Shown: positions 10,984 to 20,785 of the stretch, piece by piece | Layout: every line of letters starts with the position of its first letter | Position numbering within the stretch: position 1 is the first letter of the stretch | Assembly (NCBI GenBank): GCA_022566715.1 | Contig: JADFIH010000007.1 | Location: 1 to 47,594 of the forward strand | Source of the DNA: Pseudomonadota bacterium | Lineage (GTDB): Bacteria > Pseudomonadota > Alphaproteobacteria > SHVP01 | Direction of reading: 5' to 3' | DNA: 47,594 nt | Made by a program: the position numbers and the translations under genes | Notes under the pieces: model-generated | What the model was told of the DNA's origin: nothing | Databases searched by the model: none | Seen by the model: the letters and a program-made list of their open reading frames with translations, nothing else

Positions 10984-12222
10984 ATGAGTGAAGGGGCTCG
11001 CACCTCGGCGCGGCCGAAGGCGCTGACGGACGGCGCTGCACGTTTGCTCGCGGCCACGGAGATGGATCCGCGCCTGCTCGCGATGATTGGCGCCCTCGCC
11101 GTCATCTGGATCGTCCTTAACGTTCTCACCGGCGGGATTTTCCTGTCGCCGCGCAATCTCTTCAACCTGGCGGTTCAAAGTAGCGTCGTCGGCGTTATGG
11201 CCACCGGGATGGTTTTCGTCATCGTGGCCCGGAACATCGACCTGTCGGTCGGTTCCGTCCTGGGCTTCGTGGGAATGATCATTGCATTCCTCCAGGTCGA
11301 TGTGTTCCCCATCGATGCCGCGTGGAATTGGCCCCTGACGATCGTCTTGGGGATCATGGTGGGGGCGCTTGCCGGAACGTGGCAGGGTTACTGGATCGCC
11401 TACCGCGGCGTTCCGGCGTTTGTCGTTACCCTGGGCGGTCTCTTGATCTTCCGCGGCGGCGCTTTTCTGATTACGGACGGGCGCACCATCGCCCCGTTGA
11501 ATCAGACCTATCAGCTTCTGGGCGGCGGCATTGACGGCTCGATCGGCGCCCTGTGGAGTTGGATACTGGGAGCGGTGGCCGTTGTTACCGTCGTCGTCAT
11601 GAGTACGCGCGCCCGGGCGAAACGGCGAAAATTCGGATTTCCAACCAAGCCGCTCTGGGCGGCGGTCGGCTTGATCGTCGTCTCCGCCGTCTTGATCATC
11701 ACATTTGTCGTGATCATGAATTCATATAACAAACCACGCACGGAAATCCCGCGAGGCATTCCGGTTCCGGTTTTGATCCTCATAGCCGTCGTCGTGGGCA
11801 TGACTCTGCTCGCGCGGATGACGAAGTTCGGACGCTACGTTTTTGCCATGGGCGGCAGCCCCGAAGCGGCAAATCTCTCGGGCATCAATGTTCGGCGGAT
11901 AACCCTTTGGATATTCATCCTGATGGGTATGTTGTGCGGCGTTGCCGCGATCATCACCACGGCGCGGCTGAATGCGGGCACCAACTCCATGGGCACCTTG
12001 GCGGAACTCAGCGTCATTGCGGCGGCCGTGATCGGTGGGACCGCGCTCGCCGGGGGCCGCGGCACCATCCCCGGTGCGATCCTGGGGGCCGTCATCATTC
12101 AGAGCCTGGACAACGGCATGGTCCTGATGAGCGTCTCCAGCCCGATGCGGCAGATCGTGATCGGGGTGGTATTGATCCTCGCGGTTTGGTCCGACGTCTC
12201 GCTCAACAAAGTGCGGCAGTGA
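10984..12222 (+). CDS. xylH: D-xylose ABC transporter permease
   Basis: [70 protein letters not shown]; position between xylF and xylG. Confidence 0.92.
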   Translation: MSEGARTSARPKALTDGAARLLAATEMDPRLLAMIGALAVIWIVLNVLTGGIFLSPRNLFNLAVQSSVVGVMATGMVFVIVARNIDLSVGSVLGFVGMIIAFLQVDVFPIDAAWNWPLTIVLGIMVGALAGTWQGYWIAYRGVPAFVVTLGGLLIFRGGAFLITDGRTIAPLNQTYQLLGGGIDGSIGALWSWILGAVAVVTVVVMSTRARAKRRKFGFPTKPLWAAVGLIVVSAVLIITFVVIMNSYNKPRTEIPRGIPVPVLILIAVVVGMTLLARMTKFGRYVFAMGGSPEAANLSGINVRRITLWIFILMGMLCGVAAIITTARLNAGTNSMGTLAELSVIAAAVIGGTALAGGRGTIPGAILGAVIIQSLDNGMVLMSVSSPMRQIVIGVVLILAVWSDVSLNKVRQ

Positions 12223-12225
12223 CCT

Positions 12226-12987
12226 ATGGCTGAAGCGCCCCTTGTCGAAATGAGGCATGTCTACAAGCGGTTTGGCGGTGTGCACGCGGTGGAGGACGTA
12301 ACCATCGATCTCTTCGCGGGCGAGGTCGTGGGGCTCGTCGGGCACAACGGGGCGGGGAAGTCGACCTTGATGAAGGGGCTCTCCGGCGCCCTTCCCATAG
12401 ATGGGGGCGAGATTTTCATCCGCGGCGAACGCATCGACATCCGCAACCCGCGCGATGCGCGCCATCACGGAATCGAAACCATCTATCAGAACCTGGCGCT
12501 CGCCGACAACCTGGACGCGCCGGCCAATCTGTTTCTGGGCCGTGAGATCGTCACGGCAATGGGCACACTGGACGATGACGCCATGGAACATGAGGCGCGC
12601 AAGGTGCTCCAGCGTCTGAACCCCAGCTTTACCAATATCAAGCAGCCCACGGGGAACCTCTCCGGAGGGCAGCGACAGGCGGTCGCCATCGCGCGCGCCA
12701 TCCATTTCAACGCGCGCATCCTCGTCATGGATGAGCCGACGGCGGCCCTCGGTCCGCAGGAATCGGAGATGGTCGGCGAACTCATCAAGCAGCTGAAGAG
12801 CGAAGGGATCGGAATTTTTCTCGTCAGCCATGATCTGCACGACGTCTTCGATCTTTCAGACCGCATCAGCGTCATGAAGAATGGGGGAATGGTGGGAACG
12901 CGCGCCACCGCCGATCTCACCCAGGAACAGGCGCTCGGCATGATCATTCTGGGCAAGCTTCCAGAAGAGCAGCCGGCGTTTCAGTAG
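12226..12987 (+). CDS. xylG: Xylose ABC transporter ATP-binding protein, single NBD
   Basis: [35 protein letters not shown]; about 253 aa. Confidence 0.88.
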   Translation: MAEAPLVEMRHVYKRFGGVHAVEDVTIDLFAGEVVGLVGHNGAGKSTLMKGLSGALPIDGGEIFIRGERIDIRNPRDARHHGIETIYQNLALADNLDAPANLFLGREIVTAMGTLDDDAMEHEARKVLQRLNPSFTNIKQPTGNLSGGQRQAVAIARAIHFNARILVMDEPTAALGPQESEMVGELIKQLKSEGIGIFLVSHDLHDVFDLSDRISVMKNGGMVGTRATADLTQEQALGMIILGKLPEEQPAFQ

Positions 12988-13004
12988 GCCGTCGGACTCC
13001 TTTA

Positions 13005-14759
13005 TTAGTGCGACTCCCTGGGCACGGCGGCGCCGCTGTGGCCAACGAGAAAGTCGAAATCGACGCCCCGGTCGGCCTGCATCACGTGCTCGCCGTAGAG
13101 CCGGTAGTAGCCGCGCTCGACCCCTGACGGCGGCGTCCAATCCCGGCGCCGCTCCGCCAGCTCCTTCTCGGAGACGAGCAGTTGAAGCTTGCGGCCCGCT
13201 ACGTCGAGCTCGATCTCGTCCCCGGTCCGCACCAGGGCGAGCGTCCCCCCGGCCGCGGCCTCGGGGGCTGCGTGGAGCACGACGGTGCCGTACGCCGTGC
13301 CGCTCATCCTGGCATCGGAGATACGCACCATGTCGGTGATGCCTTGTTTGAGCAGCTTGGTTGGAATCTGCATGTTGCCGACTTCGGGCATGCCCGGATA
13401 ACCCTTGGGGCCGCAATTCCGCAGGACCATCACCGAATCTTTGTCGATCTCGAGTCCGGGGTCGTCTATGCGCGCCTTGAAATCGTCGATGTCCTCGAAG
13501 ACCACCGCCCGGCCCCTGTGTTGCATGAGCTCGGGCGTCGCCGCCGACGGTTTGATGATGGCGCCGTCCGGGGCGAGGTTGCCGCGCAGGACGGCGATTC
13601 CACCGCTTTCGACAAGGGGACGGTCCAGGGGCCGAATGACCTCGCGGTTGTAGTTGGGGGCGTCCTTGGAATTTTCCCAGATGGTGTGGCCGTTGACGGT
13701 GAGTGCGTCCTTATTGATGAACTCGCCGATCTCGCGGATCACGGCGGGCAGTCCGCCCGCGTAGTAAAAGTCCTCCATGAGGAATTCGCCGGACGGCCGG
13801 AGGTTGACGATGGTGGGCACGTCGCGCCCTAGCCGGTCCCAGTCGTCGAGCGTCAGGTCGATACCGACCCGCCCGGCCAGGGCGAGAAGATGCACCACCG
13901 CGTTGGTCGAGCCGCCGATCGCGCCGTTCACCCGGATCACGTTCTCGAAGGCCTCGCGCGTGAGAATCTTCGACATGCGAAGATCTTCGTGGACCGCCTC
14001 GACGATGCGGCGCCCGGCCATGTGCGCGAGCGTGGAGCGCCGGGAATCGGCCGCCGGAATCGCCGCGTTGGCCGGCAACCCCATGCCGATGGCCTCGACC
14101 ATGCTGGCCATGGTGGAAGCGGTTCCCATGGTCATGCAGTGGCCGATGCTGCGCGACATGCCGGATTCGGCGTCGAGAAAGTCCTTGAGCTCCATCTTGC
14201 CCGCCCGAACGTCCTCGCTGAAGGTCCAGACGTCGGTCCCCGAGCCGATGTCGCGGCCGCGGAACTTCCCGTTCAGCATGGGGCCGCCGGACACCACGAT
14301 GGTCGGCAAGTCGCAGCTTGCGGCGCCCATCATGAGGGCCGGCGTGGTCTTGTCGCAGCCCGTGAGGAGGACCACGCCATCGAGCGGGTTGGCCCGGATG
14401 GTCTCCTCGACGTCCATGCTCACGAGGTTGCGGAACAGCATCGTGGTCGGCCGCATGAGCGGTTCGCCCAGGGACATGACGGGAAACTCAAGCGGGAAGC
14501 CGCCCATTTCGTAAACGCCCCGTTTCACGTGCTCGGCGATGTCGCGGAAGTGAGCGTTGCACGGCGTGAGTTCCGACCAGGTGTTGCAGATGCCGATCAC
14601 CGGCCGCCCGTCGAACAGATGGTTGGGCAAGCCCTGGTTCTTCATCCAGCTGCGGTGCAGGAAGCCGTCGCGGTCAGCCGGACCGAACCAGGCCGCGCTC
14701 CGGCGTTTAGACTTAGACTTGGGCTTAGACTTGGGCTGGGGTTTGGGCTTGTCCGGCAT
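13005..14759 (-). CDS. IlvD/Edd-family sugar-acid dehydratase (xylonate/arabinonate dehydratase-like)
   Basis: TGCDKTTPALMMGAASCDLPTIVVSGGPM, GHCMTMGTASTMASMVEAIGMGLP, GGSTNAVVHLLALAGR, MVRISDARMSGTAYG. Confidence 0.9.
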   Translation of the reverse strand: MPDKPKPQPKSKPKSKSKRRSAAWFGPADRDGFLHRSWMKNQGLPNHLFDGRPVIGICNTWSELTPCNAHFRDIAEHVKRGVYEMGGFPLEFPVMSLGEPLMRPTTMLFRNLVSMDVEETIRANPLDGVVLLTGCDKTTPALMMGAASCDLPTIVVSGGPMLNGKFRGRDIGSGTDVWTFSEDVRAGKMELKDFLDAESGMSRSIGHCMTMGTASTMASMVEAIGMGLPANAAIPAADSRRSTLAHMAGRRIVEAVHEDLRMSKILTREAFENVIRVNGAIGGSTNAVVHLLALAGRVGIDLTLDDWDRLGRDVPTIVNLRPSGEFLMEDFYYAGGLPAVIREIGEFINKDALTVNGHTIWENSKDAPNYNREVIRPLDRPLVESGGIAVLRGNLAPDGAIIKPSAATPELMQHRGRAVVFEDIDDFKARIDDPGLEIDKDSVMVLRNCGPKGYPGMPEVGNMQIPTKLLKQGITDMVRISDARMSGTAYGTVVLHAAPEAAAGGTLALVRTGDEIELDVAGRKLQLLVSEKELAERRRDWTPPSGVERGYYRLYGEHVMQADRGVDFDFLVGHSGAAVPRESH

Positions 14760-14767
14760 ATTTTCTC

Positions 14768-15769
14768 TTAAACCTCCTCCCAGGCTCCGCTGCGCGCGGA
14801 CCTGTAAACGGCGTCGATCACCCGCATGTTCTTGACCGAATCCTCCAGGGGAAAGGCGAGGCCGCCCCCGTTTCTGATGGCTTGGGAAAACAAGTCCGCC
14901 TGAAGCGTGTATTGGTCCACGGCCTCGATGGTCTCGGCTTCCGCCGACGCGCCACCGGGCTTGCCGCCCCTGTCGAGATAAATACGGGTCGTCTCGTCGG
15001 CGGGTGCATTGAACGGAATGGCGATTTCGATGCGGCCCTTGGTTCCGAATATCTCCACCCGCTGATGACCGGCGAGTTGGGTTGAACAGGCGAAACTAGC
15101 CTGGCCCGAGGGAAAATCCAGAATCGCGCTGGTCAGGCGGTCGGTTCCCATGTCCGGATCGCGCTCCATCAAGGCCACCACCCTGCGTGGCTCCTCGCCA
15201 AACAGAAAGCGCGAGATGACGATGGGATAGCACCCGATATCGTAGACCGCCCCACCGCCAATCTCGACGATGTTGCGGATGTTTTTGGGATCGCGGTTCA
15301 TGTAGCTGAAGAAGGCTTGAACCGCGCGCAGATCGCCGATTTTCCCCTCTTTCACCAAGTCCCGGGCGCGCTGCCATTGCGGATGGCATCGCACCATGAA
15401 CGCCTCCTGGATCAACACACCTGTACGGTCGCGGACCTCAATGAGGCGTTGCGCCTCCGCCGCCGTCAGGGCGATGGGTTTTTCGCACAGCACGTGCTTC
15501 CCGTGCTCGGCCGCTTTCTCGGACCAGGGCACGTGAAGGTGGTTGGGCAGGGGGTTGTAAATGGCCTCGACCTCGGGGTCGGCGAGAAGGGCCTCGTAGG
15601 AGCCATGCGCCGTCGGAACGCCGAATCGGTCGGCCATTTCCCGCGCCCGGGCGAGGTCGCGCGAAGCAATCGCCACGAGGCGGCTTCCCTTGCTTTTCAT
15701 CAGGGCGGGTATGACATGTTCGAGCGCGATCTTGGCGGCGCCGAGGACCCCCCATCTAACCTCGTCCAT
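14768..15769 (-). CDS. Gfo/Idh/MocA-family oxidoreductase (possible NAD(P) sugar dehydrogenase)
   Basis: N-terminal WGVLGAAKIALEHVIPAL Rossmann; CEKPIALTAAEAQRLIE; GGGAVYDIGCYPIVISRFLFGEEP. Confidence 0.88.
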   Translation of the reverse strand: MDEVRWGVLGAAKIALEHVIPALMKSKGSRLVAIASRDLARAREMADRFGVPTAHGSYEALLADPEVEAIYNPLPNHLHVPWSEKAAEHGKHVLCEKPIALTAAEAQRLIEVRDRTGVLIQEAFMVRCHPQWQRARDLVKEGKIGDLRAVQAFFSYMNRDPKNIRNIVEIGGGAVYDIGCYPIVISRFLFGEEPRRVVALMERDPDMGTDRLTSAILDFPSGQASFACSTQLAGHQRVEIFGTKGRIEIAIPFNAPADETTRIYLDRGGKPGGASAEAETIEAVDQYTLQADLFSQAIRNGGGLAFPLEDSVKNMRVIDAVYRSARSGAWEEV

Positions 15770-16015
15770 AAGTGGACCTTCCCTTTACGGTGGCGGGCGC
15801 CGCCCCATGCGGTGAAATTCGCCGCGATGCTCCGGGACCCTTGGCCTCCGACCGATCATAACGGAAATCCGCCGAAACGTCGAAGACGCGGCCGAGGATC
15901 GGCGCGCGGGGGGTGCGGCGATCGGCACGATTGCCTGGAGATCGGGGATCGGTGTTCAGGCGAAGCAAGAATGCCGCTAACATGAGCGAAGAACGGTCAG
16001 CGGGAGAGTGGAAAT

Positions 16016-16792
16016 ATGCCTGAATATGCGAACTACCCGAGCCTCGACGAGCGCGTCGTGTTCATTACCGGCGGCGCATCGGGGATCGCCGGCGACTTGG
16101 TGCGGCAATTCGCCAAGCAGGGCGCGAAAGTCGGTTTCGTCGACATCAACGAACCGGCGGGACGCGAAAACGTGGCGTGGTGCGCCGAGGCGGGCGTCAA
16201 TGAGGAACCGTTGTTCATCCCGGGAGATGTTCGCGACATCGAACGGCTTCGCGCCGCCATCCACCAAACCGCCGACCGGTTCGGACCGGTTCGCGTGCTC
16301 GTAAACAGCGCGGCCAGCGACGACCGGCACAAAGTCGAGGACGTGACGCCGGAATATTGGGACGAACGCTTCGAGGTGAATCTGCGCCACCAGTTTTTTG
16401 CCATTCAGGCCGTCATTTCCGGCATGCGGGAGGCCGGTGGCGGGTCCATCATCAACTTCGGCAGCACCGGATGGATGATTAAGGAGGACTTCTATCCTGC
16501 TTACGCAACCGCGAAATCGGCAGTGCAAGGATTGACCCGGACGATGGCCCGTTATCTCGGCGCGGACAACATACGGGTGAACTCCGTCGTGCCGGGCTGG
16601 GTTTTTACCGAGCGCCAGCTGGATAAATGGTGGACCCAGGAGGGCGAGGACGAGGCCATGAAAGCGCAATGCCTCAAGAGGCGGATTTACCCCGAGGAGT
16701 TCAACCAAATGGTGCTGTTCCTGGCGGCGGACGATGGCGGCGCGTGCACGGCTCAAAGCTACATCATCGACGCGGGCCGGGCTGGTTTATAG
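16016..16792 (+). CDS. SDR-family oxidoreductase, probable D-xylose 1-dehydrogenase
   Basis: TGGASGIAGDLV; NSAASDDRHKVEDVTPEYWDERFEVNLRHQFFAIQAV; YATAKSAVQGLTR; VVPGWVFTERQLDKWWTQEGE; AQCLKRRIYPEEF. From memory these strongly resemble the Caulobacter xylose dehydrogenase (NDDRHK, YWDERINVNLRH, QCLKGRI). Confidence 0.8.
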   Translation: MPEYANYPSLDERVVFITGGASGIAGDLVRQFAKQGAKVGFVDINEPAGRENVAWCAEAGVNEEPLFIPGDVRDIERLRAAIHQTADRFGPVRVLVNSAASDDRHKVEDVTPEYWDERFEVNLRHQFFAIQAVISGMREAGGGSIINFGSTGWMIKEDFYPAYATAKSAVQGLTRTMARYLGADNIRVNSVVPGWVFTERQLDKWWTQEGEDEAMKAQCLKRRIYPEEFNQMVLFLAADDGGACTAQSYIIDAGRAGL

Positions 16793-16821
16793 GCGCGCGC
16801 GGACCCGGCCGCCGGTGTCCC

Positions 16822-16942
16822 AGAGTCGTTCCGGCTTGGCCGGAACCACTCTAGTTTTTTCGCTCACGGCTGCGGACCGGCCCATCTCGGATGAATTAAG
16901 GATGGCCGCGCCTGCGCGGGCGCGCCGGATAACCGGCGGGCC
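16822..16942 (+). repeat. Interspersed repeat copy 1 (~121 bp, hairpin at each end)
   Basis: agagtcgttccggcttggccggaaccactctag...cgctcacggctgcggaccggcccatctcggatgaattaaggatggccgcgcctgcgcgggcgcgccggataaccggcgggcc; highly similar to the reverse complement of 27082-27203. Confidence 0.93.
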
Positions 16943-16947
16943 GCCTC

Positions 16948-17006
16948 GCGGCCTTGGGCGATTCCAGCGGCCTTGGGCGATTCTCTAGCCGCCTTGAGCG
17001 ATTCTA
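16948..17006. repeat. Three imperfect tandem copies of a ~19-21 bp unit abutting the interspersed repeat
   Basis: gcggccttgggcgattcca / gcggccttgggcgattctcta / gccgccttgagcgattcta. Confidence 0.9.
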
Positions 17007-17044
17007 GTTGAACCGGAACCGCCCTGGACTGGCCCGGGAGGCTC

Positions 17045-18040
17045 TCAGGGGCGGGCTTCGAGGCGCAGGATACCGCCGCCAGATTGCACGACCACGTAGG
17101 CCCCGTCCGCCACCGGCACCACGGTGACGGGCCGGGACAGCCCCTCGAGGAGGACCTCGCGTTCGCCGCGCACCAGGTCGAGCCGGCTCAGACGTCCCGT
17201 GCCGGGCCGAAACGCCGCGCTTGCGAGGTCGAACCGGCCCATTTCGAGCACCAGCAGCCGGCCCTTTGCATCGAATGCGATATCGACCGGCGCATCGAGC
17301 CCATCGAGTTCGAGCCGCGCGTCCGCGCCTCCGGTCTTGGGCAGCGAGACGATTCGCCCGCTCCCGGCGATGAAGGGAAAGCCTCCGAACAGGGCGACGA
17401 AAACCCGCTCGCCGCGTAGCGCGATGCCGGTCGGGACGGCGTCGAGCGCGTAGGGTTCGCCGCCCTTGAATTCCGTCGGCGACAGGAAGCTCAGATCGGT
17501 CCGCCGCCGCACCAGGTCGGGGAAGGCGAAGACCATGGACAGCGCCCCTCCGGGGGCGAGGCGCATCAGTGCGTTCTGTCCCGCGTCGGCCACGTACCAC
17601 GCATCGCCACCCCATTCGAAATCGTAGGGGTTCCAGAACCGGTTGCTGAGCGTACGTACGCCGCCGCCGGGCGTTAGTTCCAGAATGGCGTGGTCGGTGG
17701 CGATCTCCGCGCGGCCGGCATCTTGCCAGCCCTGCGACACGAACACCCGCCCGCCGCGCAGGCGGACCTTGTAGGGCCCCGTCCTTTCGCCGAGAACGTC
17801 GCGGCCGACCGGCAGGCCGGAATGGAGGATTTCGATCCCGCCGTCCGCGCCGGCGCGCACGATACGGCCCGTCGCGAGATCGCTCAGCACGAGGCCGGAG
17901 CCGTCGCGCGCCGCGCCGGACGGAGAGTCGAGGCCGTAGGGCAGGGGCTCGACGCGCCACCCGGGGGCGGCCCTCGGCTCGGCGCGCGCCGGTGCGTGAA
18001 GGAGGGCCGCGACCGCGAAAAGCGTTAGGAGGAGACGCAT
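17045..18040 (-). CDS. Secreted beta-propeller protein (NHL/SMP-30/ScyD-like)
   Basis: Signal peptide MRLLLTLFAVAALLHAPARA; repeated propeller-like blades (GLDSPSGAARDGSGLVLSDLATGRIVRAGADGGIEILHSG, DAPVDIAFDAKGRLLVLEMGRF). Confidence 0.65.
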   Translation of the reverse strand: MRLLLTLFAVAALLHAPARAEPRAAPGWRVEPLPYGLDSPSGAARDGSGLVLSDLATGRIVRAGADGGIEILHSGLPVGRDVLGERTGPYKVRLRGGRVFVSQGWQDAGRAEIATDHAILELTPGGGVRTLSNRFWNPYDFEWGGDAWYVADAGQNALMRLAPGGALSMVFAFPDLVRRRTDLSFLSPTEFKGGEPYALDAVPTGIALRGERVFVALFGGFPFIAGSGRIVSLPKTGGADARLELDGLDAPVDIAFDAKGRLLVLEMGRFDLASAAFRPGTGRLSRLDLVRGEREVLLEGLSRPVTVVPVADGAYVVVQSGGGILRLEARP

Positions 18041-18822
18041 CGGAAGCCGCCGTTCGCCGCAAAGCGGAAGTCGCCGCGAAAGGCCAGGCGATAGGTGGTG
18101 CGCAGGCGCCAGGTGTCACTGTTCCAGGCGCCGCCGCGTAGCACGCGAAATTCCGTCCTGCGGGCCGCGGGCTCCGCGTCATGGGGGTTGAACCATCCGT
18201 CGACCCACTCCCAAACGTTGCCGGTGAGATCGGCAACCCCTTCCGGCGTCTCGCCGAGCGGGAACGACCCGACCGGCGCCGTGCCGGAAAATCCGTCCGA
18301 GGGGTCCGGGCCGCAACAGTCCTCGGCGCCGCGATTGGCGTGCGCCGGTGTCGGGTCTTCGTTACCCCAGGCGAAGCGCCGGGCGTCCGGGCCGCGCGCC
18401 GCCCGCTCCCACTGCCGCGGGCTCGGGAGCTTCAGTCCGTAGCGGCGGCAGAAAGCATCCGCATCGTCCCACGAGACGCCGACGACCGGATGGTCCGGCA
18501 GCCCGAGCGCCGGATGCGCGGCGTGGAACGAAGGGCGGCGCCCGGTTTCGGCGGCGAAAGCCCGATAGAGACGATTGCTGATCTCGTACTTGGTTATCGA
18601 AAATGGCGCGAGATCGGTACGCCGGGCCGGAGCCTCATTGGACTCGCCGTCGTCACTTCCAAAGACGAAGGGTCCGCCGCCAATGGCCATCAGGGGATTT
18701 TCCGGGAATGGTCCCGCGCCGTTCGCCCCGGGCGCCGCCACGGCGGCCACGGCGGCGAGGGTTGCCACGGCGAGGGCAGCGAGAAAGCGGAGGGCGTTGG
18801 GCGTGGCGGGACTCCGGATCAA
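18025..18822 (-). CDS. Formylglycine-generating-enzyme/SUMF1-family protein, secreted
   Basis: GGPFVFGSDDGESNEAPARR; HPVVGVSWDDADAFCRRYGLKLPSPRQWERAARGPDARRFAWGNEDP; VADLTGNVWEWVDGW; FRVLRGGAWN; NGGFRCV. Confidence 0.9.
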   Translation of the reverse strand: MIRSPATPNALRFLAALAVATLAAVAAVAAPGANGAGPFPENPLMAIGGGPFVFGSDDGESNEAPARRTDLAPFSITKYEISNRLYRAFAAETGRRPSFHAAHPALGLPDHPVVGVSWDDADAFCRRYGLKLPSPRQWERAARGPDARRFAWGNEDPTPAHANRGAEDCCGPDPSDGFSGTAPVGSFPLGETPEGVADLTGNVWEWVDGWFNPHDAEPAARRTEFRVLRGGAWNSDTWRLRTTYRLAFRGDFRFAANGGFRCVSS

Positions 18823-19883
18823 CCGCGAATGCGCTCCCCCGTCTCGGCGTCGAACAGGTACGCCTTGTCGAGATTGACGGCGACCTCGATTTCGTCGTCG
18901 ACATTGCCCGCGAAGTCCTTGTCGGTGCGAATGATGACGAAGACGTCCTGCGTCCGAACGGTAAGGAGGGTCGATTCGCCGGTGAGCTCGACCGAGTAGA
19001 GCGGTGCCCGCAAATGTCCCTCGCCGGTGCCGACGATGCGCAGATCCTCGGGCCGCACGCCCAGAACGGCGGCGCGGCGGTTGCCGCCGCCGACGCCCGG
19101 AACGGTGAAACCCTCACCCGCGAACGTTCCGTCGCGCAGCTCGCCGCGGGTCAGGTTCATGCCCGGCGACCCGATGAAACCGGCGACGAAAATATTGTCC
19201 GGATCGCCATAGATGGTTTTGGGCGGGCCCAACTGCTTGATGACGCCCTGGTCCATCACGGCGACCCGGTCGGCGAGGGTCATCGCCTCGATCTGGTCGT
19301 GTGTCACGTAAACGGTCGTCGTGGCCAGCTCGCGCTGCAAGTGCTTAAGCTCGGCCCGCATCTGTATGCGGAGCTTGGCGTCGAGATTCGACAACGGCTC
19401 GTCCATCAAAAACACGGTCGGCCGGCGGATGATCGCCCGTGCAAGCGCGACGCGCTGGCGCTGACCGCCCGAAAGCTGCCTCGGATAGCGCTCGAGAAGC
19501 TCGCCGAGCTCGACCGTGCGGGCCGCCTGTTCGATGATCTTGCGGCGTTCTTCCTTGGGGACCTTGCGGACGCGCAGCGGGTAACCGATGTTTTCGGCCA
19601 CGGTCATGTGCGGATAAAGGGCATAGTTCTGGAAGACCATGGCGACGTTGCGGTACTTGGGCAGAACGTTGTTGACCTCCACGCCGCCGATTCTCAATGT
19701 CCCTTCCGTGATCGTTTCGAGGCCCGCGATCATACGCATGGTGGTCGTCTTGCCGCAGCCCGAGGGGCCCAGTAGGACCAGGAACTCCTTGTCCAGGACT
19801 TCCAGGTTCAGGTTCGAGACGGCGGTGACTTCGCCATAGCGTTTGGTGACGTTTTCGAAGGTGATATTGGCCATGACCGTCAA
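18819..19883 (-). CDS. Carbohydrate ABC transporter ATP-binding protein (UgpC/MsmK/MalK type)
   Basis: GPSGCGKTTTMRMIAGLE, LSGGQRQRVALARAI, MDEPLSNLDAKLR, C-terminal TOBE-like region. Start may be internal (MANITFENV). Confidence 0.93.
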   Translation of the reverse strand: MTVMANITFENVTKRYGEVTAVSNLNLEVLDKEFLVLLGPSGCGKTTTMRMIAGLETITEGTLRIGGVEVNNVLPKYRNVAMVFQNYALYPHMTVAENIGYPLRVRKVPKEERRKIIEQAARTVELGELLERYPRQLSGGQRQRVALARAIIRRPTVFLMDEPLSNLDAKLRIQMRAELKHLQRELATTTVYVTHDQIEAMTLADRVAVMDQGVIKQLGPPKTIYGDPDNIFVAGFIGSPGMNLTRGELRDGTFAGEGFTVPGVGGGNRRAAVLGVRPEDLRIVGTGEGHLRAPLYSVELTGESTLLTVRTQDVFVIIRTDKDFAGNVDDEIEVAVNLDKAYLFDAETGERIRG

Positions 19884-20785
19884 CCCTTGACCGCGCCGAA
19901 CGACAATCCGCGCACGAGGTGTTTTTGCACAATGAAGGCGAAAATGATGATCGGAATGCAGGACGCAAAGCCGGCGGCGCTGATTTCACCCCACTCGGTC
20001 TTGTATTGAGTGATGCGTCCCGCGATGCCGATCGGCAAGGTGTTCGAGGTTTGCGTCTCGGTGATGATGAGCGCGAACAGGAACTCGTTCCACGACAGAA
20101 TCAGGGTGAAAATCGCGGTCGCCGCCAGACCGGGCCGGGCCAGCGGGATCAGCACCCGGATGAAGGCGCCAAGCCGCGTATCGCCATCGACCATCGCCGA
20201 TTCTTCGAGCTCCCTCGGCAACTCCTGAAAGTAGCCTTTCATCATCCAGATCACGAACGGGAGGTTGAACCCGGTGTAGGCGATCACCAACGCGGTCTTG
20301 GTGTTGAGCAGGTTGACGAACGCGAAAAACAGGAAAAGCGGGATGATCGTCACGATCGGCGGCATCATGCGCGTCGAAAGGATCCAGAATGAAACATGGT
20401 ATTTCGCGCGCCCCGGATAGTCGAACCGGGCCAATGCAAACCCCGCCATCGTTCCAAAGACCAACGCCAGGATGGTCGTTCCCACGGCGACGACGAGGCT
20501 GTTGAACATGAACCTCAGGAACGGCCGTTCAACGAAGGTCTGGACGTAGTTGTACAGGGTCGGCGCATCGAGGAGCCAGATCGCCGGAGTCGCGAACATG
20601 TCCAAGCGCGTCTTGAACGAGTTCAAGAACAGCCAGTAAACCGGGAACAGCGTATAGAACAGCGCGAAGCCAATCACCGCGAACACGAGCCACTTCTTGA
20701 TCCGCTGGCGCGTCGGGTTGAACTCTTTTATTTTTCCCAGGGGGGCCAGGGGGTCCAGGGGCGTGGCGGGCGTTGTGTCGGTCAT
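19880..20785 (-). CDS. Carbohydrate ABC transporter permease (MalG type)
   Basis: EAA-loop-like EESAMVDGDTRLGAFIRVLIPLARPGLAATAIF; NEFLFALIIT. Confidence 0.9.
   Translation of the reverse strand: MTDTTPATPLDPLAPLGKIKEFNPTRQRIKKWLVFAVIGFALFYTLFPVYWLFLNSFKTRLDMFATPAIWLLDAPTLYNYVQTFVERPFLRFMFNSLVVAVGTTILALVFGTMAGFALARFDYPGRAKYHVSFWILSTRMMPPIVTIIPLFLFFAFVNLLNTKTALVIAYTGFNLPFVIWMMKGYFQELPRELEESAMVDGDTRLGAFIRVLIPLARPGLAATAIFTLILSWNEFLFALIITETQTSNTLPIGIAGRITQYKTEWGEISAAGFASCIPIIIFAFIVQKHLVRGLSFGAVKG

Noticed and set aside
17004-18236. 410-aa minus-strand ORF
   Set aside because: Arg-rich composition typical of out-of-frame high-GC ORFs; overlaps the propeller and FGE genes, which have real domain signatures.
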